Source: an uncultured Pelagibacteraceae bacterium
GTDB lineage: Bacteria; Pseudomonadota; Alphaproteobacteria; Pelagibacterales; Pelagibacteraceae
NCBI GenBank assembly: GCA_902559395.1
Contig: CACEHR010000001.1
Location: forward strand, 62,001-126,000
Reading direction: 5' to 3'
Length of the DNA: 64,000 bases
Below are positions 53,305-62,347 of the stretch, in pieces. Made by a program: the position numbers and the translations under genes. How positions within the stretch are numbered: the stretch's first letter is position 1; every line of letters begins with the position of its first letter. A model generated the notes under the pieces. The model ran no database searches. It was not told the origin of the DNA and saw nothing but the letters and a program-made list of their open reading frames with translations.

Positions 53305-54582
53305 TTAAGCTCTAATTGTTGGCAAGCAATAGAAATCAGCTGTATCAATTTTAGAAGAATACTGTCTTCGCATATTCCACTTCTTATGAACCCCAGCACT
53401 TGCAACACTCAAGGTAGATCTTCCGTATCGATGATTAGTGTTATCAATTGATCGCATCAAACTATTAATTTTTTCATCTTTTTCAGATGTAAATAAATTT
53501 GTTTTGTCACTTGCATTAGATAAACCCGTTAGCATTACACCTGCTTTTTGATAACGATAACCATTTTTAAATATACTTTCTAATATTGAAACTGCTGTCT
53601 TAACTGTTTCAATACTATTGTTTGTTGCAATTGGAAAATCAACTGTCTTTGCATTTGAATAATAACCAAAGTTTCTTTGGAAGGGACTGGTTCTAACAAA
53701 TACAGTAATTGCTTTTGCAACTAAAGATTCTGATCTAATTTTTTCAGATGCGTTTAAACAATAGTTAGCAACTGCTTCTTTTAATTCTTGAAAAGTTTCA
53801 ATTCTTTTTCCAAATGACCTTGAAACAACACAACTCTTTCTTTTAGTTGTAGTTGTTTCTAATCCAATACAAGAAATACCTCTAAGCTCCATTGCAGTTC
53901 TTGAACTTAAAACGTTTGATGATTTTTTAATCCATGTATTAGATTTATTCTTAAGTTGCTTAGCATTGTAAATTCCATGTTTTTGATAAAACTTAGTTAG
54001 TTGTCTACCAACTCCCCAGACATCATTGATTTCAACTTTTTCTAAAATAGGATCTAAGTTTTCTATTCCAATTAAACTTGTTACCCCAGATTGTTTTTTC
54101 TTTGCAATATGATTTGCAACTTTACTTAAAGTTTTTGTTTTTGCTATTCCAATACTGGTTGGAATTCCTGTCCATTGTAAAACTGTTTCTCTAATTTCTT
54201 TACCAACTTTTTCTACCTCACTATCAGGAAAGTTTGATAAATCTAAAAAGGCTTCATCAATTGAGTAAACTTCTATTTCTGAATTAAATCTTTTAAGAGT
54301 TCGCATCACTCTTCTAGATAAATCTCCATATAAAGAATAATTTGATGAAAATACTTCAACTTTATTTTTAAGGATAATGTCTTTTGCTTTAAAATAAGGT
54401 TCACCCATTTTAATTCCTAAAGCTTTTGCTTCATTTGATCTTGAAATAATACAGCCATCATTATTAGATAAAACGACAACAGGCTTTCTTCTTATCTTTG
54501 GATTAAATAATCTTTCACAAGAAACGTAAAAAGAATTACAATCAATTAATGCTATTTTTTTAGTATGTTGAATGGATGACAT
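53305..54582 (-). CDS. umuC: DNA polymerase V catalytic subunit UmuC (Y-family)
   Basis: About 425 aa. Catalytic motifs are [14 protein letters not shown] near the N-terminus and [13 protein letters not shown] near residue 105, with the UmuC-type [18 protein letters not shown] and an HhH region. The open frame continues to a TTG at 54591, but ATG at 54582 fits UmuC. It overlaps the umuD end by 23 bp, as in other umuDC operons. It performs translesion synthesis when activated by cleaved UmuD and RecA. Confidence 0.95.
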   Translation of the reverse strand: MSSIQHTKKIALIDCNSFYVSCERLFNPKIRRKPVVVLSNNDGCIISRSNEAKALGIKMGEPYFKAKDIILKNKVEVFSSNYSLYGDLSRRVMRTLKRFNSEIEVYSIDEAFLDLSNFPDSEVEKVGKEIRETVLQWTGIPTSIGIAKTKTLSKVANHIAKKKQSGVTSLIGIENLDPILEKVEINDVWGVGRQLTKFYQKHGIYNAKQLKNKSNTWIKKSSNVLSSRTAMELRGISCIGLETTTTKRKSCVVSRSFGKRIETFQELKEAVANYCLNASEKIRSESLVAKAITVFVRTSPFQRNFGYYSNAKTVDFPIATNNSIETVKTAVSILESIFKNGYRYQKAGVMLTGLSNASDKTNLFTSEKDEKINSLMRSIDNTNHRYGRSTLSVASAGVHKKWNMRRQYSSKIDTADFYCLPTIRA

Positions 54583-54955
54583 AAGTAACAACCCCCCAAA
54601 TAAAAATATCTTGTTCTTCGTTAATTAAAATTCTGTCAGAAAATTCTTTAGATCCAGAAGTTAAAAATTTTTTGTCTCGTTCTTGAACTAAAGTTTTAAC
54701 TACAAGCTCGTCATGAACATTTGCAATCACTGTTGAAAAGTTTTTTGGTTTTAAGCTTTTATCGACAACTAATAAGTCTCCATCATTAATACCAACATCG
54801 ACCATGGATTTACCTTGAACCCTAATTATGAAAGTGGCTGGAACATTTCTTATTAAATGCATGTTAAGATCGATGTCTTCTTCGATATAATCAGTAGCAG
54901 GAGAAGGAAAACCAGCGCCTGCTTTATGGAGATAATAAGGGATTGTTAGTTTCAT
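54560..54955 (-). CDS. umuD: UmuD, self-cleaving subunit of DNA polymerase V
   Basis: A 131-aa S24-family protein. The cleavage site lies in [11 protein letters not shown] (predicted between A14 and G15), the nucleophile is S50 (VQGKSMVD) and the general base K87 (LVVKTL). RecA-stimulated self-cleavage yields UmuD', which activates UmuC. The start codon is immediately preceded by an SOS-type operator and, farther up, by a good promoter, so the operon is probably LexA-regulated. LexA itself is not in the window. Confidence 0.95.
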   Translation of the reverse strand: MKLTIPYYLHKAGAGFPSPATDYIEEDIDLNMHLIRNVPATFIIRVQGKSMVDVGINDGDLLVVDKSLKPKNFSTVIANVHDELVVKTLVQERDKKFLTSGSKEFSDRILINEEQDIFIWGVVTYVIHSTY

Positions 54956-54970
54956 GTTCTTGTTTTGTTC
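54956..54970 (-). promoter_or_regulatory. Alphaproteobacterial SOS (LexA) box of umuDC
   Basis: On the plus strand GTTC-N7-GTTC exactly (GAAC-N7-GAAC in gene orientation: GAACAAAACAAGAAC). This is the LexA site known from Rhizobiales, Caulobacter and relatives. It stands directly before the umuD ATG and overlaps the expected transcription start, so binding would block initiation. Confidence 0.85.
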
Positions 54971-54973
54971 TAC

Positions 54974-55002
54974 TTTATAGACTATTTATACAATACACTC
55001 AA
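54974..55002 (-). promoter_or_regulatory. Sigma-70 promoter of umuDC
   Basis: On the minus strand TTGAGT (55002-54997) and TATAAA (54979-54974) are separated by 17 bp. The predicted start near 54966 lies inside the SOS box. The close consensus match and spacing make this a convincing promoter. Confidence 0.75.
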
Positions 55003-55026
55003 GAGGTTGTATTTTGAGTCCGTAAT

Positions 55027-55054
55027 TGAATCAAAAGTGAATCAAAACGTGAAC
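55027..55054 (+). repeat. Tandem 11-bp direct repeats (iteron-like)
   Basis: TGAATCAAAA occurs at 55027-55036 and again at 55038-55047, one helical turn apart, followed by a truncated third copy TGAAC at 55050-55054. Located between umuDC and the divergent 65-aa ORF. It may be a protein-binding array; function unknown. Confidence 0.5.
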
Positions 55055-55078
55055 ATCGTAAACAACATTTGGTGGACA

Positions 55079-55087
55079 TGTGGATAA
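55079..55087 (+). promoter_or_regulatory. Consensus DnaA box
   Basis: TGTGGATAA is the exact reverse complement of the DnaA box TTATCCACA. It lies 25 bp after the direct repeats and 43 bp before the 65-aa ORF. About one chance match is expected in a window of this size and composition, so significance rests on its placement beside the repeats. Confidence 0.35.
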
Positions 55088-55130
55088 CTTTTACAATAAG
55101 TAGTCTTAAAGTGATTTAAAAAGAAAAATT

Positions 55131-55328
55131 ATGATTTGTATTAAAGCTGATATTCCAGAAGAGTTAAACGAAATAGATGATGAATTAAAAGCAGTTTACC
55201 ATAGCAAAGATACTGTTTGTTTTTTCATATTAAAAACAAGAGAATTAAGAAATAAGTTTATAGAAGAAACAAAGGGAATGAACAAAAGTGAGAGAGAAAA
55301 AGTTTACGAAGTATATAATAGTAAATAA
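55131..55328 (+). CDS. Small acidic/charged protein, 65 aa, unknown function
   Basis: Encodes a soluble, highly charged protein: DIPEELNEIDDELKAVY near the start, a short hydrophobic strand (TVCFFILKT) and a C-terminal KSEREKVYEVYN helix. No signal peptide or membrane segment. The ATG has only a weak A-rich upstream region. It is read away from umuDC and stands 9 bp before the VOC gene, so the two may be cotranscribed. I recognise no family. Confidence 0.55.
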   Translation: MICIKADIPEELNEIDDELKAVYHSKDTVCFFILKTRELRNKFIEETKGMNKSEREKVYEVYNSK

Positions 55329-55337
55329 ATAAAAATT

Positions 55338-55721
55338 ATGAATATTTTAGATTTTGTAATGGTTGGTTCTAATGATTATAAAAAATCTAGTGAGTTCTAT
55401 GATGCTATTTTAGAGCCTTTAAATTTAAAAAAAATTGTAACAACAGAAAAATATATTGGTTATGCTCATTCTAGTGAGCCTGATAAGGCTCAATTCTACG
55501 TAACAGATCCTGTAAACGGTGAGCCAGCAACATTCGGTAATGGAACACAAATAACACTATTAGCAGAATCTAAACAGGCAGTAGAAAAATTTTATGAAAT
55601 TGCAATGTCCAAGGGAGCGGTTGATGAAGGTGCACCAGGAGTAAGAAGTGATGGTAATTATTATGCTTATATACGAGATATGGATGGAAATAAGATTGCA
55701 GCAAAAAAAAATTTAAAATAA
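55338..55721 (+). CDS. VOC (glyoxalase/bleomycin-resistance) family protein
   Basis: A 127-aa single-domain VOC protein: ILDFVMVGSNDYKKSSEFYDAIL at the start and YYAYIRDMDGNKIAAKK at the end give the paired beta-alpha-beta-beta-beta modules. The usual N-terminal metal His is replaced (FVMVGS), so metal binding is doubtful. A GFA-family gene follows 13 bp downstream. Function unknown; detoxification is the common family theme. Confidence 0.8.
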   Translation: MNILDFVMVGSNDYKKSSEFYDAILEPLNLKKIVTTEKYIGYAHSSEPDKAQFYVTDPVNGEPATFGNGTQITLLAESKQAVEKFYEIAMSKGAVDEGAPGVRSDGNYYAYIRDMDGNKIAAKKNLK

Positions 55722-55734
55722 ATAGAGGAGATAT

Positions 55735-56100
55735 ATGAAACTAAATTGTCATTGTGGAGCTGTTGAAGCAGAAATTAATGCTACAGTTAACGAATTAGCA
55801 AAAATTGTAAGATGCAATTGTTCTATTTGTAAAAGAAAAAATGCAACAATGGGTATGGTTAAAAATGAAGACTTTAAAGTTACTAAAGGAGAAGATAAAT
55901 TAAAACTTTATCAGTACCATACTAAAGTTGCTAACCATTACTTTTGTACTGAATGTGGAATTTATACTCATCACAATCCAAGAAGTGCACCTGCTATGAC
56001 TGGTTTTAATTTAGGGTGTGTCGATGAAGTTAAAGTAGAAGATTTAAAAGAAGTAGCTAACTTTGATGGTCTAAACCATCCAATGGATCAAGAAAAATAA
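55735..56100 (+). CDS. GFA/Mss4-like zinc protein (glutathione-dependent formaldehyde-activating family)
   Basis: A 121-aa protein with the family's zinc cysteines: LNCHCGAVE near residues 3-10, CNCSICKRKNA near 28-38 and YFCTECGIYTHH near 69-80. Members bind glutathione adducts, or act in dehalogenation or unknown reactions. A strong SD (GAGGAG) stands just before the ATG. It follows the VOC gene and precedes the kinase gene by 7 bp, probably one transcript. Confidence 0.88.
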   Translation: MKLNCHCGAVEAEINATVNELAKIVRCNCSICKRKNATMGMVKNEDFKVTKGEDKLKLYQYHTKVANHYFCTECGIYTHHNPRSAPAMTGFNLGCVDEVKVEDLKEVANFDGLNHPMDQEK

Positions 56101-56107
56101 AATTCCA

Positions 56108-57037
56108 ATGAAATTATCTGAAGAGTGTTTTAAGAAAGTTAAAAAAGATTGTTTCAAGTTTATAAAATCACAAGAAACTTCAACTGAAAAGTTTGGTAAT
56201 AAAGAGGGGATGATTAAGAATTATTTAATCCCAATATGTTTTTGGATTGCAAAAAAAGCAGATAACAAAAAACCTTACTTTGTTGGATTAGCTGGAGGTC
56301 AAGGAACGGGCAAAACAACAATAAGCTCAATAATAAAAATAATATTAGAAAATTATTTTAAATTAAAAGTATTTAAAATTTCTATTGATGATTTTTATAA
56401 AACTAGGAAAGAAAGAATTGCTTTATCAAAAAAAGTCCATCCTATGTTGCTTACTAGGGGTGTTCCAGGCACTCATGATATTAGCATGATGTTAGATTTC
56501 TTTAAAAAATCAAAAAGTAAAAAATTTAAAAAAATGAAATTACCCAATTTTAATAAGGCTATAGATGATAGATTTCCCAAAAATAAATGGAACAAAATCA
56601 AAAAAAGACCAGATGTTATTATTTTTGAAGGATGGTGTGTTGGCGCAAGAGCCGAACATAGCAAGACACTAAAAAAATCAATTAATTCTTTGGAAAAAGC
56701 TAATGATCAAAAACTGATTTGGAGAAAATACGTAAATCGACAATTAAAAACTAAATATAAAAAGCTATATTCTCAGTTAAATTGTATGATTTACTTAAAA
56801 GCAAAAAACTTTAGTTTATTACAAAAGTGGAGATTAAAGCAGGAACATAAACTATGGTTAAAAACAAAGAAAAAAGCTAGTCACAAAATAATGAGTAAAG
56901 GAGATGTAATTAATTTTATGCAAACTTATCAAAGAATTACTCAAAACATGTTCAAAAATATGCCTAAATATGCATCTATAATTTTAAATTTAAACAGTAA
57001 CCATCAAATTAAATCTGCTGTATATAGATCGAAATGA
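56108..57037 (+). CDS. D-glycerate 3-kinase-like P-loop kinase
   Basis: A 309-aa P-loop kinase: Walker A GLAGGQGTGKTTIS near residues 60-73, SIDDFYKTRKER near 96-107, LLTRGVPGTHD near 117-127 and IIFEGWCVGAR near 178-188. This is the pattern of plant-type glycerate kinase (GLYK) and its bacterial homologues, which convert D-glycerate to 3-phosphoglycerate; uridine-kinase-like substrates remain possible. It overlaps the TolC gene by 4 bp. Confidence 0.82.
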   Translation: MKLSEECFKKVKKDCFKFIKSQETSTEKFGNKEGMIKNYLIPICFWIAKKADNKKPYFVGLAGGQGTGKTTISSIIKIILENYFKLKVFKISIDDFYKTRKERIALSKKVHPMLLTRGVPGTHDISMMLDFFKKSKSKKFKKMKLPNFNKAIDDRFPKNKWNKIKKRPDVIIFEGWCVGARAEHSKTLKKSINSLEKANDQKLIWRKYVNRQLKTKYKKLYSQLNCMIYLKAKNFSLLQKWRLKQEHKLWLKTKKKASHKIMSKGDVINFMQTYQRITQNMFKNMPKYASIILNLNSNHQIKSAVYRSK

Positions 57038-58326
57038 AAAAAATATTTGTATTAATAATCACGTCAATATTTTATTTTAGTAACGCTTTTGCAGTTACTC
57101 TACTTGACGCATTAAATCAAACTTATCAAAATAATATTCAATTAAATGCTGAAAGAGAAAATATTAAAGTATCAGAAGAGGATGTAAATATTTCAAAAGC
57201 TGATTATAAACCATCATTAACTTTAAGTGGCTCTAAAAGTTTTGAAAATACAAATAGTTTAACAAATCAGAGCGGTGGTGATGCGAGTATTAATGATGTA
57301 GATCCATTTACGACTACCATAAAACTTGAGCAGACCTTATTAGATTATGGGAGAGATCTTACGCTTGAAAAAAATATTACAGCTTTAGATTTAGCCAAAG
57401 CTCAGTTAGTTAAAAAAGAACAAGATATTTTACATAAAGCTATTGATGCATTTACTAACTTAATTTTAGCCAGAGAAACACTTAATATTAATTCAAAGAA
57501 TTTAAATCTTCTAATTCGCCAGGTTGAAAACGATAAAATTAGAAGAGATCGAGGTCAAATTACAAACACTGATTTGGCGCAATCGGAGTCTTCTCTTGCT
57601 GGAGCTCAGGCTCAATTTGCAAAGGCTAAAAGTGATTTACTAATTAATAAACTTAATTATGAAAATATTATTGGAAAATTAGATGACCCCAATAAATTAA
57701 AGAAAAATTCAAACGCTATTGTTAATATTCCTAAAACTTTGAATGAGGCTATTAATCTTTCAAAACAAAACAATCCAGATATTAAAATTGCTCAATTAGA
57801 TTTAGCAAAAGCTGAAAAAGAGTTGGCTATTTCAGAAACAGACTTGAAACCTACTGCATCTGTATCATTGGAAAGATCTTACACTGACGATCTAAGTTCT
57901 ACATACGCAGATAGAGAAAAAGATATATTAAAAGCAACAGTTAGTTGGCCCTTTTATTCAGGTGGAAAAAAAAGATCAACTATTAGTAAAAATTCTAATT
58001 TAACTACAAGAAAAAGATTATTATTGGATGATGTTGTTAGAACCAACGCTACCAATGTAGCAAGTGCGTGGTCAAGTTTACAATCTTCTGAAAGTTTTTT
58101 AAATTCAGTTAAAGTTCAAGTAAAAGCTTCTCAAATTGCAAATGAAGGAATATCAGCAGAGTATGAAAGAGGTTCAAGAACAACTCTTGATGTTATTCAA
58201 TCAAACGCTTTATTGCTTTCAGCTCAAATTTCTCTAGCAAATTCTGAGAAAAACTATCTAATGGCTCAATACAATTTACTAAAATCAGTAGGTTTACTGA
58301 ATAGCCAATATCTAAAACTTAAGTAA
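57034..58326 (+). CDS. tolC: TolC-family outer membrane efflux protein
   Basis: A 430-aa protein with Sec signal peptide (about 1-20, ending AFA). It has two internally related halves of long coiled-coil helices with strand regions, for example LLDALNQTYQNN near 23-34 and its counterpart NEAINLSKQNNPDIKIAQ near 236-253. TolC trimers form outer-membrane channels for type I secretion and drug efflux. Inner-membrane partners are not encoded nearby. It is followed by the recA promoter. Confidence 0.9.
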   Translation: MKKIFVLIITSIFYFSNAFAVTLLDALNQTYQNNIQLNAERENIKVSEEDVNISKADYKPSLTLSGSKSFENTNSLTNQSGGDASINDVDPFTTTIKLEQTLLDYGRDLTLEKNITALDLAKAQLVKKEQDILHKAIDAFTNLILARETLNINSKNLNLLIRQVENDKIRRDRGQITNTDLAQSESSLAGAQAQFAKAKSDLLINKLNYENIIGKLDDPNKLKKNSNAIVNIPKTLNEAINLSKQNNPDIKIAQLDLAKAEKELAISETDLKPTASVSLERSYTDDLSSTYADREKDILKATVSWPFYSGGKKRSTISKNSNLTTRKRLLLDDVVRTNATNVASAWSSLQSSESFLNSVKVQVKASQIANEGISAEYERGSRTTLDVIQSNALLLSAQISLANSEKNYLMAQYNLLKSVGLLNSQYLKLK

Positions 58327-58330
58327 TTAT

Positions 58331-58360
58331 TTGATTTTTAGGGGAAAAAATAAATATATT
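58331..58360 (+). promoter_or_regulatory. Sigma-70 promoter of recA
   Basis: TTGATT (58331-58336) and TATATT (58355-58360) with an 18-bp spacer; predicted start near 58367. It begins 5 bp after the tolC stop. Confidence 0.65.
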
Positions 58361-58368
58361 GCTAATGA

Positions 58369-58383
58369 GAACAAAATGTGTAC
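58369..58383 (+). promoter_or_regulatory. Probable SOS box of recA (one mismatch)
   Basis: GAACAAAATGTGTAC: GAAC-N7-GTAC, matching GAAC-N7-GAAC at seven of eight fixed bases. It overlaps or just follows the predicted recA start, a position comparable to the perfect umuD box, and shares the GAACAAAA half with it. Confidence 0.6.
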
Positions 58384-58432
58384 ATTTATTTCATGATTCG
58401 AGTGTTAAAAAATTTAAAAAAAGAGGCAAAAA

Positions 58433-59587
58433 ATGACGAAAAATAACCTAAAAGTAGTTAAATCTACTAAAGATCAAGAAATGGACGTTAAAGAAAAGAA
58501 CAAAGCGTTAGACGCTGCAATAGCTCAGATTACAGATAATTTTGGAAAAGGCTCTGTAATGAAGCTTGGTGAAAAGAGAGCGATGGATATTGAGTCTGTT
58601 TCAACAGGTTCTTTAAGTCTTGATTTAGCTTTGGGCATAGGTGGATTACCAAAAGGAAGAATTATTGAAGTGTACGGACCAGAATCATCTGGAAAAACAA
58701 CATTAGCATTACAAGTTGTTGCTGAAGCTCAAAAATCTGGAGGCATATGTGCTTTTGTTGATGCAGAGCATGCATTAGACCCAGTTTATGCAAAAAAATT
58801 AGGTGTGAATACTGAAGAACTTTTAATTTCACAGCCAGATACGGGTGAACAAGCATTAGAAATCGCTGATACACTAGTAAAATCAGGCTCTATTTCAGTA
58901 ATCGTTATCGACTCTGTTGCAGCTTTAACTCCTAAAGCTGAAATCGAAGGGGAGATGGGAGATCATCATGTTGGTCTTCAATCAAGATTAATGAGTCAGG
59001 CTTTAAGAAAATTAACAGGATCAATATCAAATACAAATACAATGATGATTTTCATTAACCAAATCAGAATGAAAATTGGAGTTATGTTTGGAAGTCCAGA
59101 AACAACATCAGGTGGTAATGCACTTAAGTTTTATTCATCTGTAAGAATGGATATTAGAAGAATTGGTGCCATTAAAGATAAAGACGAAATTATTGGTAAC
59201 TCTACAAGAGTGAAAGTAGTTAAAAATAAAGTAGCACCACCATTTAAAGTTGTTGAATTTGACTTGATGTATGGAAGAGGAATTAGCAAGATGGGCGAAC
59301 TAGTCGATCTCGGTTCAAAAGCAGATATAATTGAAAAATCAGGTGCATGGTATGCTTACAAGGGTGAGAAGATTGGTCAAGGTAGAGAAAATGCTAAGAC
59401 TTATTTAGCTCAAAACCCTAAAGTTGCTGCAGAAATTGAAATGGCAATTAGAGAAAAAGCAGGTGTGATTTCAAAGAAAATAGAAGGAAATCCAATCGAT
59501 CCTGAAAAATTGGAGAAAGAAAAGAAAGTAGCTGAAAAAGAAGAAGCTGAAAAAGCAGAAGTTACTCCTCCATCTAAAAAGAATTAA
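58433..59587 (+). CDS. recA: Recombinase RecA
   Basis: A 384-aa strand-exchange ATPase and coprotease for LexA and UmuD. Walker [13 protein letters not shown] near residues 82-93, [20 protein letters not shown] (Walker B and L1) and the L2 loop [27 protein letters not shown] in outline (NQ.R.K.G.....ET..GG.ALKFY) are conserved. An N-terminal extension of about 20 residues and an acidic/lysine-rich tail are present. It has an SD (GAGG), its own SOS-like promoter and a strong terminator. Confidence 0.98.
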   Translation: MTKNNLKVVKSTKDQEMDVKEKNKALDAAIAQITDNFGKGSVMKLGEKRAMDIESVSTGSLSLDLALGIGGLPKGRIIEVYGPESSGKTTLALQVVAEAQKSGGICAFVDAEHALDPVYAKKLGVNTEELLISQPDTGEQALEIADTLVKSGSISVIVIDSVAALTPKAEIEGEMGDHHVGLQSRLMSQALRKLTGSISNTNTMMIFINQIRMKIGVMFGSPETTSGGNALKFYSSVRMDIRRIGAIKDKDEIIGNSTRVKVVKNKVAPPFKVVEFDLMYGRGISKMGELVDLGSKADIIEKSGAWYAYKGEKIGQGRENAKTYLAQNPKVAAEIEMAIREKAGVISKKIEGNPIDPEKLEKEKKVAEKEEAEKAEVTPPSKKN

Positions 59588-59605
59588 TAGGTCATCTTTA
59601 TTAAT

Positions 59606-59634
59606 AAAAGGCGCTTAATATAAGCGCCTTTTTT
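59606..59634 (+). terminator. Rho-independent terminator of recA
   Basis: AAGGCGCTT (59608-59616) pairs perfectly with AAGCGCCTT (59622-59630) around a 5-nt loop, and T residues follow to 59634; flanking A and T extend the stem by 2 bp. It lies 20 bp after the recA stop. Confidence 0.92.
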
Positions 59635-59680
59635 CCCTTCGATATCTAGACATAGAATAAAAAAGCTGTATTTTAAAAAT

Positions 59681-62347
59681 ATGGCAGATAAAACACTCAA
59701 TGAAATAAGAAATACTTTTTTAAAGTATTTTGAAAAGAACGATCACAAGATTGTGGAATCTAGTAATCTAGTTCCCAATAACGATCCTACATTGATGTTT
59801 GCCAACTCTGGAATGGTTCAGTTTAAGAACGTTTTCACAGGGTTAGAAAAAAGAGATTACGTAAGAGCTACAACATCACAAAAATGTGTGAGGGCAGGTG
59901 GTAAGCATAACGATTTAGAAAATGTTGGTTACACACCAAGACACCATACTTTTTTTGAGATGTTAGGAAACTTTTCTTTTGGTAATTATTTTAAAGAGCA
60001 AGCAATTCATTATGCTTGGAACTTAATTACAAAAGATTTTGGAATAGATAAAAACAGACTTTATGTAACTGTATTTCATGAGGACGATGAAGCATTCAAT
60101 TTTTGGAAGAAAATAGCGGGTTTTAGCGATGATAGAATTATTAGAATAGCAACCTCAGATAATTTTTGGTCAATGGGTGAGACTGGGCCCTGTGGACCTT
60201 GTTCTGAAATATTCTTTGATCATGGTGATCATTTACCAGGTGGATTGCCTGGAAGTAAAGATGAGGATGGAGATAGATTTATAGAAATTTGGAACTTGGT
60301 CTTTATGCAATTTGAGCAAGTTACAAAAGATAAAAGAATAAATCTTCCAAAACCATCTGTTGATACAGGAATGGGACTTGAGAGAATTGCAGCTTTATTG
60401 CAGGGTACTCATGATAATTATGAAACAGATCATTTTAAAAAAATAATTAATTCAGCCTCTGAAATTGTAAAAGTTAAATCAGATAAATCTAATCTTTCAA
60501 GTTTTAGAGTGATTGCTGATCATCTAAGAGCTAGTTCATTTTTAATTGCTGAAGGTGTTTTACCTTCAAATGAAGGAAGAGGATATGTTCTTAGAAGAAT
60601 TATGAGAAGAGGAATGAGACATTCTCATTTATTAGGATCTAAGGAACCAGTTTTTTATAATTTGTTTGACACTCTTAAAAATGAAATGTCAGGAAACTAT
60701 CCAGAATTAGTTAGAGCTGAATCTTTAATTAAAGAAACTTTAAAAATGGAAGAAGAAAAATTTCTTGTTCTATTAGACAGAGGAATAAAAATTTTAAATG
60801 ATGAAATATCTAAAATAGATAAAATGTTACCAGGTGAAGTAGCTTTTAAATTATATGACACTTATGGTTTTCCATTAGATCTTACTGAAGATATTTTAAG
60901 AAATAAATCTATGTCAATTGATACTGAAAAGTTTCAATCTTTGATGAAGGAAAGCAGAGAACTTGCAAAGAAAAATTGGAAAGGTTCTGGTGATGCTGCG
61001 GTTGAAGATATCTGGTTTGGAATAAAAGATAAATTAGAAGCAACTGAATTTTTAGGATACGAAACTAACCAAGCTGAAGGGGTCGTATTATCTCTTTTAA
61101 AAGATAACAAAGAGGTAGATCAGTTAAAAGAAAATGATGAAGGAATGATTATAGTAAATCAAACTCCTTTTTACGGTGAGTCTGGAGGTCAGGTCGGTGA
61201 TACAGGTGAAATAGTATCAAATGATTTTAAATTTGAAGTAACCGATGTTCAAAAAAAACTGGGAGATTTATTTGTTCATTATGGGAAGGTTAAGAGTGGA
61301 TCTATTAAGCTTCAGGAAAGTGTAGAGTTAAAAATTGATGTAGAAAGAAGAGATAATACTCGTGCTTATCACTCAGCAACTCATTTATTACATGAATCTT
61401 TACGAAGAGTTCTTGGTAGTCATGTAACCCAAAAAGGATCTTTAGTAGAGCCAAGCAGATTACGATTTGATTTCAGTCACATGAAACCTATTTTGAATGA
61501 AGAAATTGATAAAATAGAAGATTTTGTAAACACAATGGTCTCTAAAAAATCTGATGTAAAAACTAGATTAATGACGCCTGACGAAGCTGTTGAAAACGGT
61601 GCTTTAGCATTATTTGGTGAAAAATATGGTGATGAAGTAAGAGTGCTATCAATGGGCGACGAGGATGGAAAGTATTTTTCAACAGAGTTGTGTGGTGGAA
61701 CACACGTCAAAAACACTGCAGATATTGGTAAATTTAAGATCGTCAGCCAATCATCAATTGCTGCAGGGGTTAGAAGAATTGAGGCTTTGAGAGATAAACA
61801 ATTAGAGGAATATTTAAAAAATAAAGAAAAATTATCAAACCTATCTGCAGAGAAAGATGAAGAAACAATTAAAGAATTAAGTGAGCAAATTATTAAATTG
61901 GGAGGAAAACCAAGTTTAGAAGAAACTGACCAGAAAACTTTAATAAAAAATTTAACTAAACAATTAGAGACTATCTCAGTAAATGCAATTTTAGAGGATA
62001 AATCGAAAAATATTATTAAAGATGAAGAAATTAATGGAGTTAAGTTAAGACTCCAAAAAATAGATGGATTGCCTCCAAAAGAATTAAGAAAACTTGTAGA
62101 TAAAGGTAAAAAAGATTTAGGCGAAGGTATTGTGGTTGTGTTTGCAAACAAAGACGACAAGGTTGGATTAGCTGTTGGAGTAACTGATAATTTAACCAAC
62201 AAGTTTGATGCAGTTCAATTTGTTAAAGTTGGATCTGAAATAATTGGTGGTAAAGGTGGCGGAGGAAGAAAAGACTTTGCTCAAGCTGGTGGACAAGATC
62301 AATCAAAAATTGAAGAAGCTTTCGAAAAGCTTAAGAGTTTAGTTTAA
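59681..62347 (+). CDS. alaS: Alanyl-tRNA synthetase
   Basis: An 888-aa class II synthetase, full length. The aminoacylation domain has [19 protein letters not shown] near residues 65-83 and [16 protein letters not shown] near 227-242. The editing domain carries [12 protein letters not shown] near 566-577 and the [10 protein letters not shown] zinc cysteine/histidine cluster near 665-674. The C-Ala domain ends with the glycine-rich [16 protein letters not shown]. It follows the recA terminator and overlaps icd by 9 bp at the 3' end. Confidence 0.98.
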   Translation: MADKTLNEIRNTFLKYFEKNDHKIVESSNLVPNNDPTLMFANSGMVQFKNVFTGLEKRDYVRATTSQKCVRAGGKHNDLENVGYTPRHHTFFEMLGNFSFGNYFKEQAIHYAWNLITKDFGIDKNRLYVTVFHEDDEAFNFWKKIAGFSDDRIIRIATSDNFWSMGETGPCGPCSEIFFDHGDHLPGGLPGSKDEDGDRFIEIWNLVFMQFEQVTKDKRINLPKPSVDTGMGLERIAALLQGTHDNYETDHFKKIINSASEIVKVKSDKSNLSSFRVIADHLRASSFLIAEGVLPSNEGRGYVLRRIMRRGMRHSHLLGSKEPVFYNLFDTLKNEMSGNYPELVRAESLIKETLKMEEEKFLVLLDRGIKILNDEISKIDKMLPGEVAFKLYDTYGFPLDLTEDILRNKSMSIDTEKFQSLMKESRELAKKNWKGSGDAAVEDIWFGIKDKLEATEFLGYETNQAEGVVLSLLKDNKEVDQLKENDEGMIIVNQTPFYGESGGQVGDTGEIVSNDFKFEVTDVQKKLGDLFVHYGKVKSGSIKLQESVELKIDVERRDNTRAYHSATHLLHESLRRVLGSHVTQKGSLVEPSRLRFDFSHMKPILNEEIDKIEDFVNTMVSKKSDVKTRLMTPDEAVENGALALFGEKYGDEVRVLSMGDEDGKYFSTELCGGTHVKNTADIGKFKIVSQSSIAAGVRRIEALRDKQLEEYLKNKEKLSNLSAEKDEETIKELSEQIIKLGGKPSLEETDQKTLIKNLTKQLETISVNAILEDKSKNIIKDEEINGVKLRLQKIDGLPPKELRKLVDKGKKDLGEGIVVVFANKDDKVGLAVGVTDNLTNKFDAVQFVKVGSEIIGGKGGGGRKDFAQAGGQDQSKIEEAFEKLKSLV

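Noticed and set aside
53305-54955. umuDC as evidence of a prophage or plasmid
   Set aside because: No phage structural, integrase or replication genes are near, and the operon has a normal alphaproteobacterial SOS promoter.
55079-55087. Chromosomal replication origin based on the DnaA box
   Set aside because: Only one box was noticed, about one chance match is expected in this window, and no dnaA, parAB, hemE-type context or clear unwinding element accompanies it.
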